64,000 nucleotides of DNA from Halomicrobium salinisoli (GCF_020405185.1 NZ_CP084463.1:1550001-1614000), one strand, 5' to 3'. Shown: positions 51,776-61,147, numbered from the stretch's first letter. Made by a program: numbers and translations. Notes: a model not told the origin generated them from the sequence alone.

Positions 51776-51881
51776 GCGGGGCCGGGCAACGCGGGCGAGG
51801 GGCGCGCGCCGATCGTCGCACCGCTCCGTCCCGCGTCAGTTTCCGCGACACAGCCGACGGTCCAAAATACCTTTGGCGCAC

Positions 51882-51902
51882 TATCCGGATCAACACCGGA
51901 TA
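51882..51902 (+). promoter_or_regulatory. Operator palindrome overlapping the start of the Lrp-like gene
   Basis: TATCCGG-N7-CCGGATA, a perfect 7-bp inverted repeat whose last base is the A of the ATG at 51902. A TATA-like AAAATACCT lies about 30 nt upstream of the ATG (51864-51872). The placement is that of an autorepressor site. Confidence 0.6.
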
Positions 51903-52375
51903 TGGCCGAGTTGGACGAGGTCGACCGCGGGATTCTCCACCTGCTCCAGTCGGACGCGCGCAATCAGACGCCCGTCGACATGGCGGAGTCGCTCCCGGTG
52001 TCCGCACAGACCGTCCGGAACCGGATCGAGAAGCTCGAGGACAGGGGCGTCATCGAGGGCTACGTTCCCGTCATCGACTACGAGGAGGCCGAGTTCCCGA
52101 TGCGAGTGAAGTTCGCCTGCACGGCGCCGGTCGACCGCCGGGAGGAACTGGCCGAGGAGGCGCTCGAGATTTCCAACGTCGTCCACGTCGAGGAGATGCT
52201 GAGCGCGAGGCGGAACCTGCTCCCGCTGGCCGTGACCCGCAACGCGGAGGAGATCACGTCGGTCACGGAGGCGCTCGACGACCTCGGCCTGCGGATCGAG
52301 AGCGAGCGGCTCCTGCGGACCAGACACCGCCAGCCGTTCGACCACTTCGGCGAGGACGCCGTCTCCGACGGCTGA
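51902..52375 (+). CDS. Lrp/AsnC family transcription regulator
   Basis: 157 residues. N-terminal AsnC-type helix-turn-helix (VDRGILHLLQSDARNQTPVD, then VSAQTVRNRIEKLEDRGVIEGY), then a RAM-like ligand domain of alternating strands (VKFACTAPVDRREELAEEAL, HVEEMLSARRNLL). Probably dimeric to octameric, amino-acid or metabolite responsive. The palindrome over the start codon suggests autoregulation. Confidence 0.88.
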   Translation: MAELDEVDRGILHLLQSDARNQTPVDMAESLPVSAQTVRNRIEKLEDRGVIEGYVPVIDYEEAEFPMRVKFACTAPVDRREELAEEALEISNVVHVEEMLSARRNLLPLAVTRNAEEITSVTEALDDLGLRIESERLLRTRHRQPFDHFGEDAVSDG

Positions 52376-52484
52376 GGACGGACTGCGGTTCGGTTTTGGA
52401 TTTCAAACTTCACTTAAGGACCGTACACGAGGTGAAATAATTTAGGCAAAGTGTTTTTTGCCACAGCATACATCGGGAGGCTTG

Positions 52485-52745
52485 ATGGACACCCGAACTG
52501 CTTCCGGGCAGGCGTTTTCTGACGGGGGCGGGCCGATAGCGGACGTGCTCTGGGCTGTCGCCGAGGCCGAGGACCGCGACCCGACCGAGTTGCCGCCCCT
52601 CGGCGACGCGATCGACCCGGACGCGTTCGAGCGACTCCTCTCGGAATCGTCGACCCTGGTCCGGGTCTCCTTCGAGTACGCCGGCCACGTGATCGAGGCC
52701 CGCTCCGACGGGACCGTCCGGATCCGCGACGACTCGGAGGAGTGA
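52485..52745 (+). CDS. HalOD1 output-domain protein
   Basis: 86 residues. The segment from ADVLWAVAEAEDRDPTELPP through LVRVSFEYAGHVIEARSDG matches the haloarchaeal HalOD1 output domain, found alone or after response regulators. A GGGAGG at 52474-52479 lies 5 nt before the ATG, and GTGTTTTTTGCC (52451-52462) is TATA-like. Function unknown; regulatory role assumed for the domain. Confidence 0.75.
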   Translation: MDTRTASGQAFSDGGGPIADVLWAVAEAEDRDPTELPPLGDAIDPDAFERLLSESSTLVRVSFEYAGHVIEARSDGTVRIRDDSEE

Positions 52746-52746
52746 G

Positions 52747-52938
52747 ATGTACCACTTCGTCTGCCACGTCTGCGAGGAGGAGGCGACGTTCTGCGACCTC
52801 GAACCAGCGCAGGCCGCGTTCAACGAACACGCGCGGCGGGAGCACGGCGTCGTCCTCCAGCGGGTCGACCCGGGACCGACGGAATCGGCGCCCGGTCCCG
52901 GGAACGGAACCACGGTCGACGGCGACCGCGTCGACTGA
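52747..52938 (+). CDS. Small zinc-finger protein following the HalOD1 gene
   Basis: 63 residues. FVCHVCEEEATFCD plus NEHARREHGV gives a C2H2-like set (CxxC followed by HxxxxxH). The start is 2 bp after the HalOD1 stop, so both are likely co-translated. The C-terminal third is Pro/Gly/Thr-rich and probably unstructured. Confidence 0.65.
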   Translation: MYHFVCHVCEEEATFCDLEPAQAAFNEHARREHGVVLQRVDPGPTESAPGPGNGTTVDGDRVD

Positions 52939-53055
52939 CCCCGCGACGTCGGACTGATCGGCCGAACCGCTTCTCTCAGGCCCTCGCCGTGCGGCGTCGA
53001 CGGCGCTTCGAGCGCGCACCGGCAGCCGACAGGTTCGAGTGGGTCCGCGGGCAAC

Positions 53056-54462
53056 GTGTCTCGACGTCAGATGGGCGCCGAGGGCGAGACCGGCTGGTTC
53101 GAGGGCGACGGAGGCGACGGGAGCGAGCGCGTCGTCGCCCACGTCGACATGGACTGCTTCTACGCGGCCTGCGAGCGACTGCGCGAGCCCGCCCTGAAGG
53201 GCGAGCCGCTGGTCGTCGGCATGGGCTTCGAGCCCGGCGAGACGATCGGCGCAGTCGCCACCGCGAGCTACGAGGCCCGCGAGTTCGGCGTCGAGAGCGC
53301 CATGGCCATCACGCAGGCCCTCGACCGCCTCCCGCGGAAGGTCGACGCCGCGACGGACCCCGACCTCGACGTCGACGAGGCCGGCTTCTACCGACCGGTC
53401 GACATGGAGTACTACGAGTCGGTCAGCTCGGAGGTCAAGGAGATCCTCCGCGAGCGGGCCGACGTCCTCCGCGAGGTCAGCATCGACGAGGCGTACCTGG
53501 ACGTTACCGACCGGGTCGGCTGGGACGGCGTCCGCGAGTGGGCGGCGGACCTGCGAGCGACCGTCGAGTCGGAGGTGGGCGTCGTCGCCAGCGTCGGCGT
53601 CGCCCCGACGATGAGCGCGGCCAAGGTGGCCAGCGACCGGGACAAGCCCGACGGGCTGGTCGTCGTCCGGCCCGGCGAGGTGCGCGACTTCTTCGCCGAC
53701 CTGCCGGTCGAGGAAGTCCACGGCGTCGGTCCCGTCACGGCCGACGAACTGGGCGAGATGGGGATCGAGACCGCGGGCGACCTCGCCGCGACCGACCGGG
53801 ACCGCCTCGCCGACCGCTTCGGCGAGCGCGGCCTGGAGATCCGGCGGTTCGCCCGCGGGGAGGACGACCGCGAGGTGACCCCCCGGGGGCGGCCCAAGAG
53901 CCTCTCGCGGGAGTCGGCCTTCGCGGAGCCGACCGGCGACCGCGAGGCGGTCCGCGACCGCGTCCGTTCGCTGGCCGACTCCGTGGCCGACCGCGCCGCC
54001 AGCAAGGACGTCCTCTACCAGACCATCGGCATCAAGGTCGTCACGCCGCCCTACGACGTGAACACGCGCACTCGCTCCCTCCCGGGCCCCGTCGAGGACC
54101 CGGACCTGGTGGAGGAGGTGGCGCTGGACCTCCTCGGCGAGTTCGAGGGCGAGCGCGTCCGGAAGGTCGGCGTCCGCGTCTCGAAGCTCTCGTTCACCGC
54201 GGGCGAACAGGCCAGCCTGACGGGGTGGGACGGGGCGGGCGAGGGCGAGCGCAGCGAGCCCTCGGAATCAGCGAGCGGGAGCGAGCGCAGGGAGCGACAC
54301 GCGAGCAGCGACGGATCAGCGGCCGACGGCGACGGCGACAGCGGTAGCGATGACGGCGAGAGCAGCGCCGCTGCCGACGGTGACGTTACTGACGAGCACA
54401 CCGACGACCCCGGCGTCGCCGAGCGCGGTGCGGACGGCCAGTCGACGCTCGGGGACTTCTGA
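53056..54462 (+). CDS. dinB: DNA polymerase IV (Y-family, DinB)
   Basis: 468 residues, translesion polymerase. Catalytic motifs: VAHVDMDCFYAACE (metal Asp), VSIDEAYLDVTD (Asp-Glu), EVHGVGPVTADELGEMG (helix-hairpin-helix in the thumb), then the little-finger domain to about residue 375. The last 90 residues are Ser/Glu/Asp-rich with a C-terminal QSTLGDF, a PCNA-interacting peptide (QxxLxxF). GTG at 53056 is the most upstream start; an in-frame ATG at 53071 is also possible. Confidence 0.92.
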   Translation: MSRRQMGAEGETGWFEGDGGDGSERVVAHVDMDCFYAACERLREPALKGEPLVVGMGFEPGETIGAVATASYEAREFGVESAMAITQALDRLPRKVDAATDPDLDVDEAGFYRPVDMEYYESVSSEVKEILRERADVLREVSIDEAYLDVTDRVGWDGVREWAADLRATVESEVGVVASVGVAPTMSAAKVASDRDKPDGLVVVRPGEVRDFFADLPVEEVHGVGPVTADELGEMGIETAGDLAATDRDRLADRFGERGLEIRRFARGEDDREVTPRGRPKSLSRESAFAEPTGDREAVRDRVRSLADSVADRAASKDVLYQTIGIKVVTPPYDVNTRTRSLPGPVEDPDLVEEVALDLLGEFEGERVRKVGVRVSKLSFTAGEQASLTGWDGAGEGERSEPSESASGSERRERHASSDGSAADGDGDSGSDDGESSAAADGDVTDEHTDDPGVAERGADGQSTLGDF

Positions 54463-54484
54463 TCCGCCGCGGCCCTGCGCGGCC

Positions 54485-54871
54485 TCAGTCCAGTCCGTTC
54501 TCGAGGTTCTCCAGGAGCTTGCCGACGAACAGCCCCATCCGGGGCGAGAGGTCGGCCGCTCCCGACGCCTCGGCGGGGCAGGCGGCCAGCGTCGCGACGA
54601 ACCGCTCGCCGTGAGTCATCGTCTGCAGCACGTCCGCGACGTCCACGGTCAGGCCCTCGTCGGCGGTGACCGCTTCCGGGTAGCGCCGCTTCTCGGCCTC
54701 GGTGTAACTGATCGTCCAGGCCGGCCCGCCGACGCCCTCGATCACCTCGTCGAGCGGCCCCACCTCGACGGCCCCGTCGTCGCTCTCGACGTAGACGGTC
54801 CCTCCCTCGACGAAGGTGCCGTAGCGCGGCATCACGTGCCCACCGGTCGACCAATCGACGTCACCCGCCAT
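54485..54871 (-). CDS. Conserved haloarchaeal protein, about 128 residues
   Basis: Soluble. N-terminal strand-rich half (RYGTFVEGGTVYVESDDGAVEVG, split by short turns) and a helical C-terminal half (VADVLQTMTHGERFVATLAA, SPRMGLFVGKLLENLENGL). Convergent with dinB, 22 bp between stops. No recognised function. Start at 54871 (MAGDVDW) preferred over an ATG 12 codons upstream. Confidence 0.5.
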   Translation of the reverse strand: MAGDVDWSTGGHVMPRYGTFVEGGTVYVESDDGAVEVGPLDEVIEGVGGPAWTISYTEAEKRRYPEAVTADEGLTVDVADVLQTMTHGERFVATLAACPAEASGAADLSPRMGLFVGKLLENLENGLD

Positions 54872-55170
54872 AGCGTTTGTTCCGGCGGCTCTCCCCACGG
54901 AGCCCACGGGAACCCTGTAGTCGTGCTCTGTTGTCCATAGTGGTCGTGCCGTCCGATCGACCGTGACCTGTATCTGTACTAATCGGTCACGAACCGGTCG
55001 ATTCGGTGGCTCTCCCCCCGCTATTCAGTCATTTTTCTCCGTGATAAACATTTTTATCAATGCAGTTACGGGTGTCTGCGGAGGGAGCGTCCGTCGGTCC
55101 GTCGCCGCCGGCGCGTGACGCGCGTCTGACGGAGAGTTATGGGCCGGGAGCGGCTCCCGTTGGACAACGA

Positions 55171-57336
55171 ATGGCAGAGACCGAGGAGATCACCGTCGCG
55201 ACGACGAGTGCCGGTCCGGGGGGTTCGGAGGAGCCGGGCCGACCGGTGGACCTGCCGGTCGTGGAGCTGCTGACCGGCCGCGGCTTCGCGACCGGGAAGT
55301 CGGGCAGCGGGAAGTCCAACACTGCGTCGGTCATCGCCGAGAAGCTGCTGGACAACGGCTTCGGCGTGCTCGTGGTCGACATCGACGGCGAGTACTACGG
55401 CCTCAAGGAGGAGTACGAGATCCTCCACGTCGGCGCCGACGAGGAGTGCGACATCCAGGTCACCGTCGAGCACGCCGAGAAGATCGCGTCGCTGGCGCTG
55501 GAGGAGAACGTCCCGATCATCCTCGACGTCTCCTCGTTCCTCGACATGGACGAGGCCGAGGAGCTCCTGACGGAGGTCGCCCGCCACCTCTTCGCCAAGG
55601 CCAAGAAGGAGAAACAGCCCTACCTGCTGCTCGTCGAGGAGTGCCACGAGTGGATGCCCGAGAAGGGCTCGATGGGCGAGGTCGGCCAGATGCTGATCAA
55701 GATCGGCAAGCGGGGCCGCAAGCACGGCCTCGGCATGGTCGGCATCAGCCAGCGCCCCGCCGACGTCAAGAAGGACTACATCACCCAGTGCGACTGGCTC
55801 GTCTGGCACCGGCTGACCTGGAACAACGACACGAAGGTCGTCGGTCGGATCATCGACAACGAGTACGCCGACGCCGTCGAGGACCTCAACGACGGCGAGG
55901 CGTTCCTGATGACCGACTGGTCGGAGCAGATCCGCCGCGTCCAGTTCCACCGCAAGCAGACCTTCGACGCCGGCGCCACGCCCGGACTGGAGGACTTCGA
56001 GCGCCCGGAGCTGAAGTCCGTCAGCGAGGACCTCGTCTCCGAGCTGACCGAGATCAGCGAGGCGGAAGAGGAGCGGGAGGACCGCATCAAGGAGCTCCGG
56101 GAGATGCTGGACGAGAAGAACTCCCGCATCGCTGAACTGGAGAAGGAACTGCAGGACGCCCGCGACCTCTCCCGGATGGCCGAGCAGTTCACGGAGGCGC
56201 TTCTGGACCACGTCGAGGGATACAACCCCGGCCGGACCGAGCAGGAGCGGATGCACCAGCGGCGCCTCTCGGAGATCGAACCGGACGACGACGCGGCCGG
56301 CGCCGCGTCGGGGGGATCCCCGCAGAACGGAGCCGATGCGGCCCGCTCGAACGGCGCCGCCTCCCCGGCCGACTCGGCCCCCGACGCCACGGCGGACGCC
56401 GCGGCGCAAACGCCACCGGTCGACGGCCCGGCCGCGGGGAACGCCGCGGCCGCCGAAGAGGGAGCGCAGGCGGAGGCCCCGGCGACAGCCGCCAACACGG
56501 AGGGAGAGGCCGCGGAGGCCCCGGCCGACGCCGCGCCTGACTCGACCGACGAGGGGGCGGCGAGCGGCGGGGCGAACGCCGTCGACGAGGACGCGGAGAT
56601 CGTCGAAGCGGGCGACCAGGGAGCCGACGCGCCCGCCGGCGCAGACGGAGAACCAGTGGACGACGAGTCCGCCGCCGAGGCCACCGCGGCGGACGACCCC
56701 GCCGGCGCCGAAGCGACGGCGGCCGAGACCGACGACGCGGACGCCGACCTCGCTGACCGGACCTCCGGCGGCGGCCTCGGCGACGCCTTCGGGAGCTTCG
56801 CCGAGGACGGGCCGGCCCTCGCCGGCGGCGCGGACGGCGCTGCGTCGGGCGACGGCGACGGCGGGGCGGCCGCCGAGTCCGGCGGCGAACCGACCGTGGC
56901 TGCGCTCGTCGGCGGCGACGCCGGCGATCAGGACACGGCGGATTCGGCCGAGTCCGAGGGACTCGCCGCGGGCGGCTTCGACGCGTCGGACCACGTCGAC
57001 GACGAGGACGGCGCCGTCGAGCGCCACGTCATCGACCTGATCACGGAAGTGAAGGAGCTGGACGTCACCGCGCGGCGGATGCTCGCCTACTACGTCGAGC
57101 AGGGGCCGGACACGCCGCTGAACGCCCACTTCTCGGCCGGCGGCTCCGGCGACCGCACCGGCGCCTACGCGAACAACCGCGAACTGCGGCTGTCGGGCTT
57201 CGTCGAGCACGTCGGCCGCGGCCAGTACGACGCGCGGCTGACCGACCTCGTCCGGGAGGGCGTCGACCGCACGCTGGAGCCCGAGCGGGTCGAGCGGATG
57301 GCCGGGCGGCTGGAGCGGGCGATCACCGGAGAGTAG
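55171..57336 (+). CDS. HerA/DUF87-like ATPase with coiled coil and long low-complexity linker
   Basis: 721 residues. FTsK/HerA-type P-loop ATPase: Walker A GKSGSGKSNTASV (about residue 44), Walker B YLLLVEECHEW, sensor-like GMVGISQRPADV, and arginine region near VVGRIIDNEYADAVEDL. Residues about 285-335 form a charged coiled coil. About 365-590 is an Ala/Asp/Glu-rich disordered linker. The last 110 residues form a winged-helix-like domain (HVIDLITEVKELDVTARRML, RLSGFVEHVGRGQYDARLTD). Likely a DNA-translocating or membrane-anchored ATPase; close relatives are annotated 'ATP-binding protein'. Start at 55171 is chosen because the longer frame from 55060 begins only 10 bp after a TATA box (TTTTTATCA, 55049-55057). 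Confidence 0.78.
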   Translation: MAETEEITVATTSAGPGGSEEPGRPVDLPVVELLTGRGFATGKSGSGKSNTASVIAEKLLDNGFGVLVVDIDGEYYGLKEEYEILHVGADEECDIQVTVEHAEKIASLALEENVPIILDVSSFLDMDEAEELLTEVARHLFAKAKKEKQPYLLLVEECHEWMPEKGSMGEVGQMLIKIGKRGRKHGLGMVGISQRPADVKKDYITQCDWLVWHRLTWNNDTKVVGRIIDNEYADAVEDLNDGEAFLMTDWSEQIRRVQFHRKQTFDAGATPGLEDFERPELKSVSEDLVSELTEISEAEEEREDRIKELREMLDEKNSRIAELEKELQDARDLSRMAEQFTEALLDHVEGYNPGRTEQERMHQRRLSEIEPDDDAAGAASGGSPQNGADAARSNGAASPADSAPDATADAAAQTPPVDGPAAGNAAAAEEGAQAEAPATAANTEGEAAEAPADAAPDSTDEGAASGGANAVDEDAEIVEAGDQGADAPAGADGEPVDDESAAEATAADDPAGAEATAAETDDADADLADRTSGGGLGDAFGSFAEDGPALAGGADGAASGDGDGGAAAESGGEPTVAALVGGDAGDQDTADSAESEGLAAGGFDASDHVDDEDGAVERHVIDLITEVKELDVTARRMLAYYVEQGPDTPLNAHFSAGGSGDRTGAYANNRELRLSGFVEHVGRGQYDARLTDLVREGVDRTLEPERVERMAGRLERAITGE

Positions 57337-57356
57337 CCTCGCAGAAGCGGCTCCTC

Positions 57357-58001
57357 TTACAGCGGTTCGACCAGGTCCTCCAGCGCCGCCCGCGGGTCGT
57401 CGGCCTTGGCGACCCCGCTGGCCAGGAGGACGCCGGAGGCCCCGAGGTCGCCGGCGGCGACGACGTCGTCGCCCGTGGAGATGCCGGCGCCGCAGAGCAC
57501 GTCCACGTCCTCGTCGACGGCCGCGGCGGCCTCGACCGCGCCGGTGACCACGTCGGGGTCGGCCTGACTGACGGGCGTGCCCGTGCCGATCAGCTCCGGC
57601 GGCTCGACGGCGACGGCGTCCGGGCCCAGCGCCGCGGCGGCCGCGATCTGATCGGGGTTGTTCGCACAGACGATGGTCTCCAGGTCGGTCCGCTCGGCCG
57701 CCTCCAGCGAGGCGTCGATGTCGGCCAGCTTCAGCCGGTTCTCGGAGTGGTTGAGCAGCGTGCCGACGGCGCCCGCGTCCGCGGCGGCCTCCGCGAGCGT
57801 GCTGCCGGTGTGGCTGCCGTGCTCGACGGGGCTGACGTGCTGGGCCCACGTCTCGACGCCCGTCTCGGCGACGGCGTCGATGTGGGCGGCCTGTGGAGCG
57901 ACGGCGACTCTGACGCCGGACTCCTCGCTGACGTCGCGCGCTGCTTCGGCGACCTCGATCGGATCGCACGGGTACGCCTTCAGGTTGACGAGAACGAACA
58001 T
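57357..58001 (-). CDS. tpiA: Triosephosphate isomerase
   Basis: 214 residues, the short archaeal form. Seen: [10 protein letters not shown] (catalytic Asn/Lys, N5-K7), AQHVSP (catalytic His), [10 protein letters not shown], catalytic Glu in [12 protein letters not shown], and [10 protein letters not shown] phosphate loop. Glycolytic interconversion of DHAP and G3P. Confidence 0.93.
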   Translation of the reverse strand: MFVLVNLKAYPCDPIEVAEAARDVSEESGVRVAVAPQAAHIDAVAETGVETWAQHVSPVEHGSHTGSTLAEAAADAGAVGTLLNHSENRLKLADIDASLEAAERTDLETIVCANNPDQIAAAAALGPDAVAVEPPELIGTGTPVSQADPDVVTGAVEAAAAVDEDVDVLCGAGISTGDDVVAAGDLGASGVLLASGVAKADDPRAALEDLVEPL

Positions 58002-58119
58002 ACCCGGGACACCGACCGGCTCCGTCATATACGTTGCGCGACGGGACCGACCTGTCGTCGAGAGAACCGTTACCGTCGACCGCGACGGACCCCCACCCGC
58101 GCGGGACGTGTGAGGACCG

Positions 58120-58668
58120 CTAATCCTTGCGCTTGACGACGTCGCCGAGCGTGTACTCGCCGCTCGAGGAACCCCCGCTCCACTCCGCGTCCTCGTCGCC
58201 GCCGCCACCGGTGCTGAGTTCGATCCCGAGGGCGCTCTCCAGTTTCTCCTGGACGTCGTCGCTGGGGAGCATGTCGCCCTGCTCGAGCTTGCGGATCAGG
58301 CTGGCCTTCTCGTTGAGCTGGTCGGCCAGCTCCTCCTGGCTCAGACCTCCGGACTCGCGGGCGGTACGGATCCGCTCGTCGTAGTCCTGCACGATCTCGT
58401 CCATCTCGTCGAACATGTCCCGACGGCGGCCGCCGCCCCCGGAGCCGCCGGACCCACCCGTCGAACCGCCGGAAGAACCCCCGGAGCTCCCGCCGCTGCT
58501 GTCCGAGGAGCTGCTGGTGGAGTACTTCGTCGAGGTGCTCGACGTGTCCTCCGTGCGGACCTCCGTACCGAACTCGGTGCACTCGTCGCAGACGTCCAGT
58601 TCCGCGCCCTCGATCTTGACCCGGTTCGGGGAGGCGACGTCAGTCCCGCACATCTCACACTGAACCAT
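58120..58668 (-). CDS. mbf1: Multiprotein bridging factor 1 (archaeal MBF1)
   Basis: 182 residues. N-terminal zinc ribbon (CEMCGTDV, then CDECTEFG), Ser/Gly-rich linker (residues about 55-80), and an HTH-XRE domain ([20 protein letters not shown], then [20 protein letters not shown]). The archaeal family is a transcription/translation-associated factor. The ATG at 58668 gives [10 protein letters not shown]. Confidence 0.92.
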   Translation of the reverse strand: MVQCEMCGTDVASPNRVKIEGAELDVCDECTEFGTEVRTEDTSSTSTKYSTSSSSDSSGGSSGGSSGGSTGGSGGSGGGGRRRDMFDEMDEIVQDYDERIRTARESGGLSQEELADQLNEKASLIRKLEQGDMLPSDDVQEKLESALGIELSTGGGGDEDAEWSGGSSSGEYTLGDVVKRKD

Positions 58669-58853
58669 ATCCGCGCGTTCGGTGCCGCCGTGTATAAAAC
58701 GCACGCCGTCGCGAAAGCAGACGTTTCGGGAACCCAAGAGGCCGGAAAGCCCGACTGCTCTGGAAATCGTCGGTCCCCGCGACTCGTGTCGTCTGGGCTG
58801 GTCGCGCTCCCGGGACCTCCCGAACTGCCCAAACTGACTGAGCGACCGACATC

Positions 58854-58904
58854 GGGCGGGACTGAAAGGGGCCGAGCGCTCGATGGCTTTCTGGCTGTTG
58901 ACAG
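58854..58904 (+). repeat. Third copy of the hairpin-bearing intergenic repeat
   Basis: GGGCGGGACTGAAAGGGGC, core palindrome CGAGCGCTCG, then GGCTTTCTGGCTGTT. Ends match the two copies at 25531-25725, and the core is the same as in copy B. It lies in the 262-bp gap before the CDP-alcohol transferase gene, which holds no other feature. Confidence 0.7.
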
Positions 58905-58930
58905 TCGTAACTGCGTAACTAGATTCTACT

Positions 58931-59539
58931 TCAGGAGAGCGCCCGCATCGAGTAGTAGAACCGCTGGAGTGCGGTGAAGTGGCCGACCACGGCGAGGAAG
59001 ACGAGCAGCCAGCCGACGGGGCCGAGGCCGTAGGCGAGGGCGCCGAGGAACGGCGCGGCGAAGGCGGTCAGGCCGATCAGCGCCAGCCGGTCGGCGCGGC
59101 CGACGATACCGCCGTACACCCGGTCCAGATCGACCGCCTGGGCCTGCGTGCCGAGGTAGGAGGTCATCAGCACGCCCGTCACCGCAGCCAGGCCGAGGTC
59201 GTAGCGGGCGACGCCCGCGGCCAGGCCGACGAGCATCACGATGTCGGCGTACCGGTCGAGCACGTGGTCGAGCAGGTCGCCCGCACGCGAGGAGGTGGAC
59301 GTCTCGCGGGCGAGCGCGCCGTCGAGCAGGTCGAGCCAGCCGTTCAGGAACACGAGGACCGCGCCCACGAGGTACCACGACGGGTCGGCGCCGCCCAGGT
59401 AGAAGGCCGTCCCGGCGCCGACGGCCATCAGCATCGCGACGACGCTGATGCCGTCCGGCGTGAGCCCGATCCTGGCGGCGGCGCCGACGAAGGGGTCGAG
59501 CATGCGGTCCGCGAGGGGCCTGAGTCTGTCGAGCGTCAT
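58931..59539 (-). CDS. CDP-alcohol phosphatidyltransferase (probable archaetidylinositol-phosphate synthase)
   Basis: Membrane enzyme of 202 residues with 5-6 hydrophobic segments. Signature DG(x)2AR(x)8G(x)3D(x)3D visible as LLDGALARETSTSSRAGD and following LLDHVLDR. The length and the early PFVGAAARIGLTPDGIS segment resemble archaeal AIP synthases of the PgsA type. It overlaps the AK6-type kinase by 4 bp (ATGA). Confidence 0.78.
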   Translation of the reverse strand: MTLDRLRPLADRMLDPFVGAAARIGLTPDGISVVAMLMAVGAGTAFYLGGADPSWYLVGAVLVFLNGWLDLLDGALARETSTSSRAGDLLDHVLDRYADIVMLVGLAAGVARYDLGLAAVTGVLMTSYLGTQAQAVDLDRVYGGIVGRADRLALIGLTAFAAPFLGALAYGLGPVGWLLVFLAVVGHFTALQRFYYSMRALS

Positions 59540-60042
59540 ATCCACTCCACGAACGAGACCTCGCCGGCGCTCGGTTCGCGCTCGCCGTCGATCACGGCCG
59601 CGATCTCGGCGGCGACGACGTCGGGGTCCCGGTCCGTGGTGTCGACCTCGTAGACGGCGTCGCGGCCGTGGCGTTCGACGGCCCCCGAGAGGATCACGTC
59701 CAGCGCCTCGCTCTCGGCGTTCTCCAGCGCCTTTGCCTCGGAGTCGCCCCGCTCGGTGAGGCGGTCGACGACCTCGTCGGGGTGGGCGCGCAGGACGACG
59801 ACGCGGTCGGCGTCGAAGTTGTGCGCGAGGTGGGAGTCGACGACGACGTCGTCGCGGCCGTCGAGCCACTCCGCGACGGCGTCCATGTCGGCGACGACGC
59901 TGTCCCGCTCCTCGTCGACGCCCTCGGAGAGGCCCTCCTCGCGGATGACGTCGTTGAGGTGGATCACGTCGAGGTCGGTCTCCAGGCGCTCGGTCGCCGT
60001 CGTCTTCCCCGTCCCGGGGGTGCCCGTAACGGCGACGCGCAT
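59536..60042 (-). CDS. Adenylate kinase family protein (AK6/Fap7-like)
   Basis: 168 residues. Walker A TGTPGTGKTTA at the N-terminus, VVDSHLAHNF, and VVLRAHPDEVVDRLTERG, the pattern of archaeal AK6/hCINAP-like kinases implicated in small-subunit ribosome maturation. Between hisC upstream and the CDP-alcohol transferase downstream, all on the minus strand, so an operon of three is likely. Confidence 0.85.
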   Translation of the reverse strand: MRVAVTGTPGTGKTTATERLETDLDVIHLNDVIREEGLSEGVDEERDSVVADMDAVAEWLDGRDDVVVDSHLAHNFDADRVVVLRAHPDEVVDRLTERGDSEAKALENAESEALDVILSGAVERHGRDAVYEVDTTDRDPDVVAAEIAAVIDGEREPSAGEVSFVEWI

Positions 60043-60073
60043 CAGGGGAGCACCTCTGTCGACCGCGCCGTCG

Positions 60074-61147
60074 TCATCGGTCGAGCACCTCGTTGAGCAC
60101 CGCGACCGCGCGGCGCGCGTCCTCGCGCGTGCCGCAGGTGACGCGGACGCACTCCGGCAGGCCGAAACTGGAGCAGTCCCGGACGATGACGCCCTCTCGC
60201 TGGGCGGCGTCGGCGACGGCCGCGGCGTCGCCCACCTCCGCGAGGACGAAGTTGCCCCCGCTCTCCCACGTGCGGGCGTTCAGGTTCTCGTGGTAGTAGT
60301 CTCGCACCCACCGGGCGGTCTCGACGGTCTCCTCGACGTGGTCGTCGTCCGAAAGCGCTGCGAGGCCGGCGCGGCAGGCGAGTTCGCTCGCCGCGAAGGG
60401 CGTGTTGATCCGGGCGTAGGCGTCGGCCCACTCCTCGGGGACGACGGCGTAGCCCAGGCGGACCCCGGCCAGGCCGTAGAGCTTTGAGAACGTCTTCAGG
60501 AGGGCGACGTCGTCCCGTTCGGAAAGCAGCGGGCGCTTGCTCGGCGAGTCCGTGAACTCACCGTAGGCCTCGTCGACGACGACCAGGGTCTCCTCGTCGG
60601 TCTCCTCCGCGAGGGTCCGGACCTCCTCGGTCGGCATCTCCGAGCCGGTCGGGTTGTGCGGGCTCGTGACGTAGACGATGCGCTCGCCGTCGTAGTCCGC
60701 GAGGACGGTCTCGGCGGTCTGTGCGAAGTCGTCGTCCTTCGACAGCGCGTACTCCCGGACGGTGCCGTGGTGGTACCGCGCGCTCATCGGGTAGTAGGCG
60801 AAGCCCGGGTTGGGCACGAGCACCGGATCGCCCGGTTCGAGCATGGCGCGCGCGAGGTAGTCCAGCGCGCCGTCGCCCCCGTTGGCCAGCCAGATCTGCT
60901 CGTCGCTGACGTCCCACTCCTCGGCGAGGGCCTCGGTGAGGTCCGCGTGGGAGGCCTTCGGGTAGGAGTGCATGGTCGCTGCGGACTCGCGGATGGCCTC
61001 GACGGCGCGCGGGCTCGGGCCGAACATGTTCTCGTTCGACGAGAGCTTCACGAGGTCGTCCGGGTCCAGTCCGAGGTCCCGGGCGACCTCCTCGATCCCC
61101 CGCCCCGCCCGGTAGACGGCGTGGTCGGAGAGGTCCCGTGGTTGCAT
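60074..61147 (-). CDS. hisC: Histidinol-phosphate aminotransferase
   Basis: PLP enzyme of 357 residues. Seen: LVKLSSNENMFGPSP, ANGGDGALDYLARAML, TSPHNPTGSEMP, VVVDEAYGEF, and TFSKLYGLAGVRLGY with the Schiff-base Lys. HisC-type fold I aminotransferase; in haloarchaea it completes histidine biosynthesis. ATG at 61147 (MQPRDLSDHAVYR). Confidence 0.9.
   Translation of the reverse strand: MQPRDLSDHAVYRAGRGIEEVARDLGLDPDDLVKLSSNENMFGPSPRAVEAIRESAATMHSYPKASHADLTEALAEEWDVSDEQIWLANGGDGALDYLARAMLEPGDPVLVPNPGFAYYPMSARYHHGTVREYALSKDDDFAQTAETVLADYDGERIVYVTSPHNPTGSEMPTEEVRTLAEETDEETLVVVDEAYGEFTDSPSKRPLLSERDDVALLKTFSKLYGLAGVRLGYAVVPEEWADAYARINTPFAASELACRAGLAALSDDDHVEETVETARWVRDYYHENLNARTWESGGNFVLAEVGDAAAVADAAQREGVIVRDCSSFGLPECVRVTCGTREDARRAVAVLNEVLDR

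Noticed and set aside
52438..52455. TTTAGGCAAAGTG upstream of the HalOD1 gene as a fifth iron box
   Set aside because: Only one half-site is present; the other half (CCTAA) is missing.
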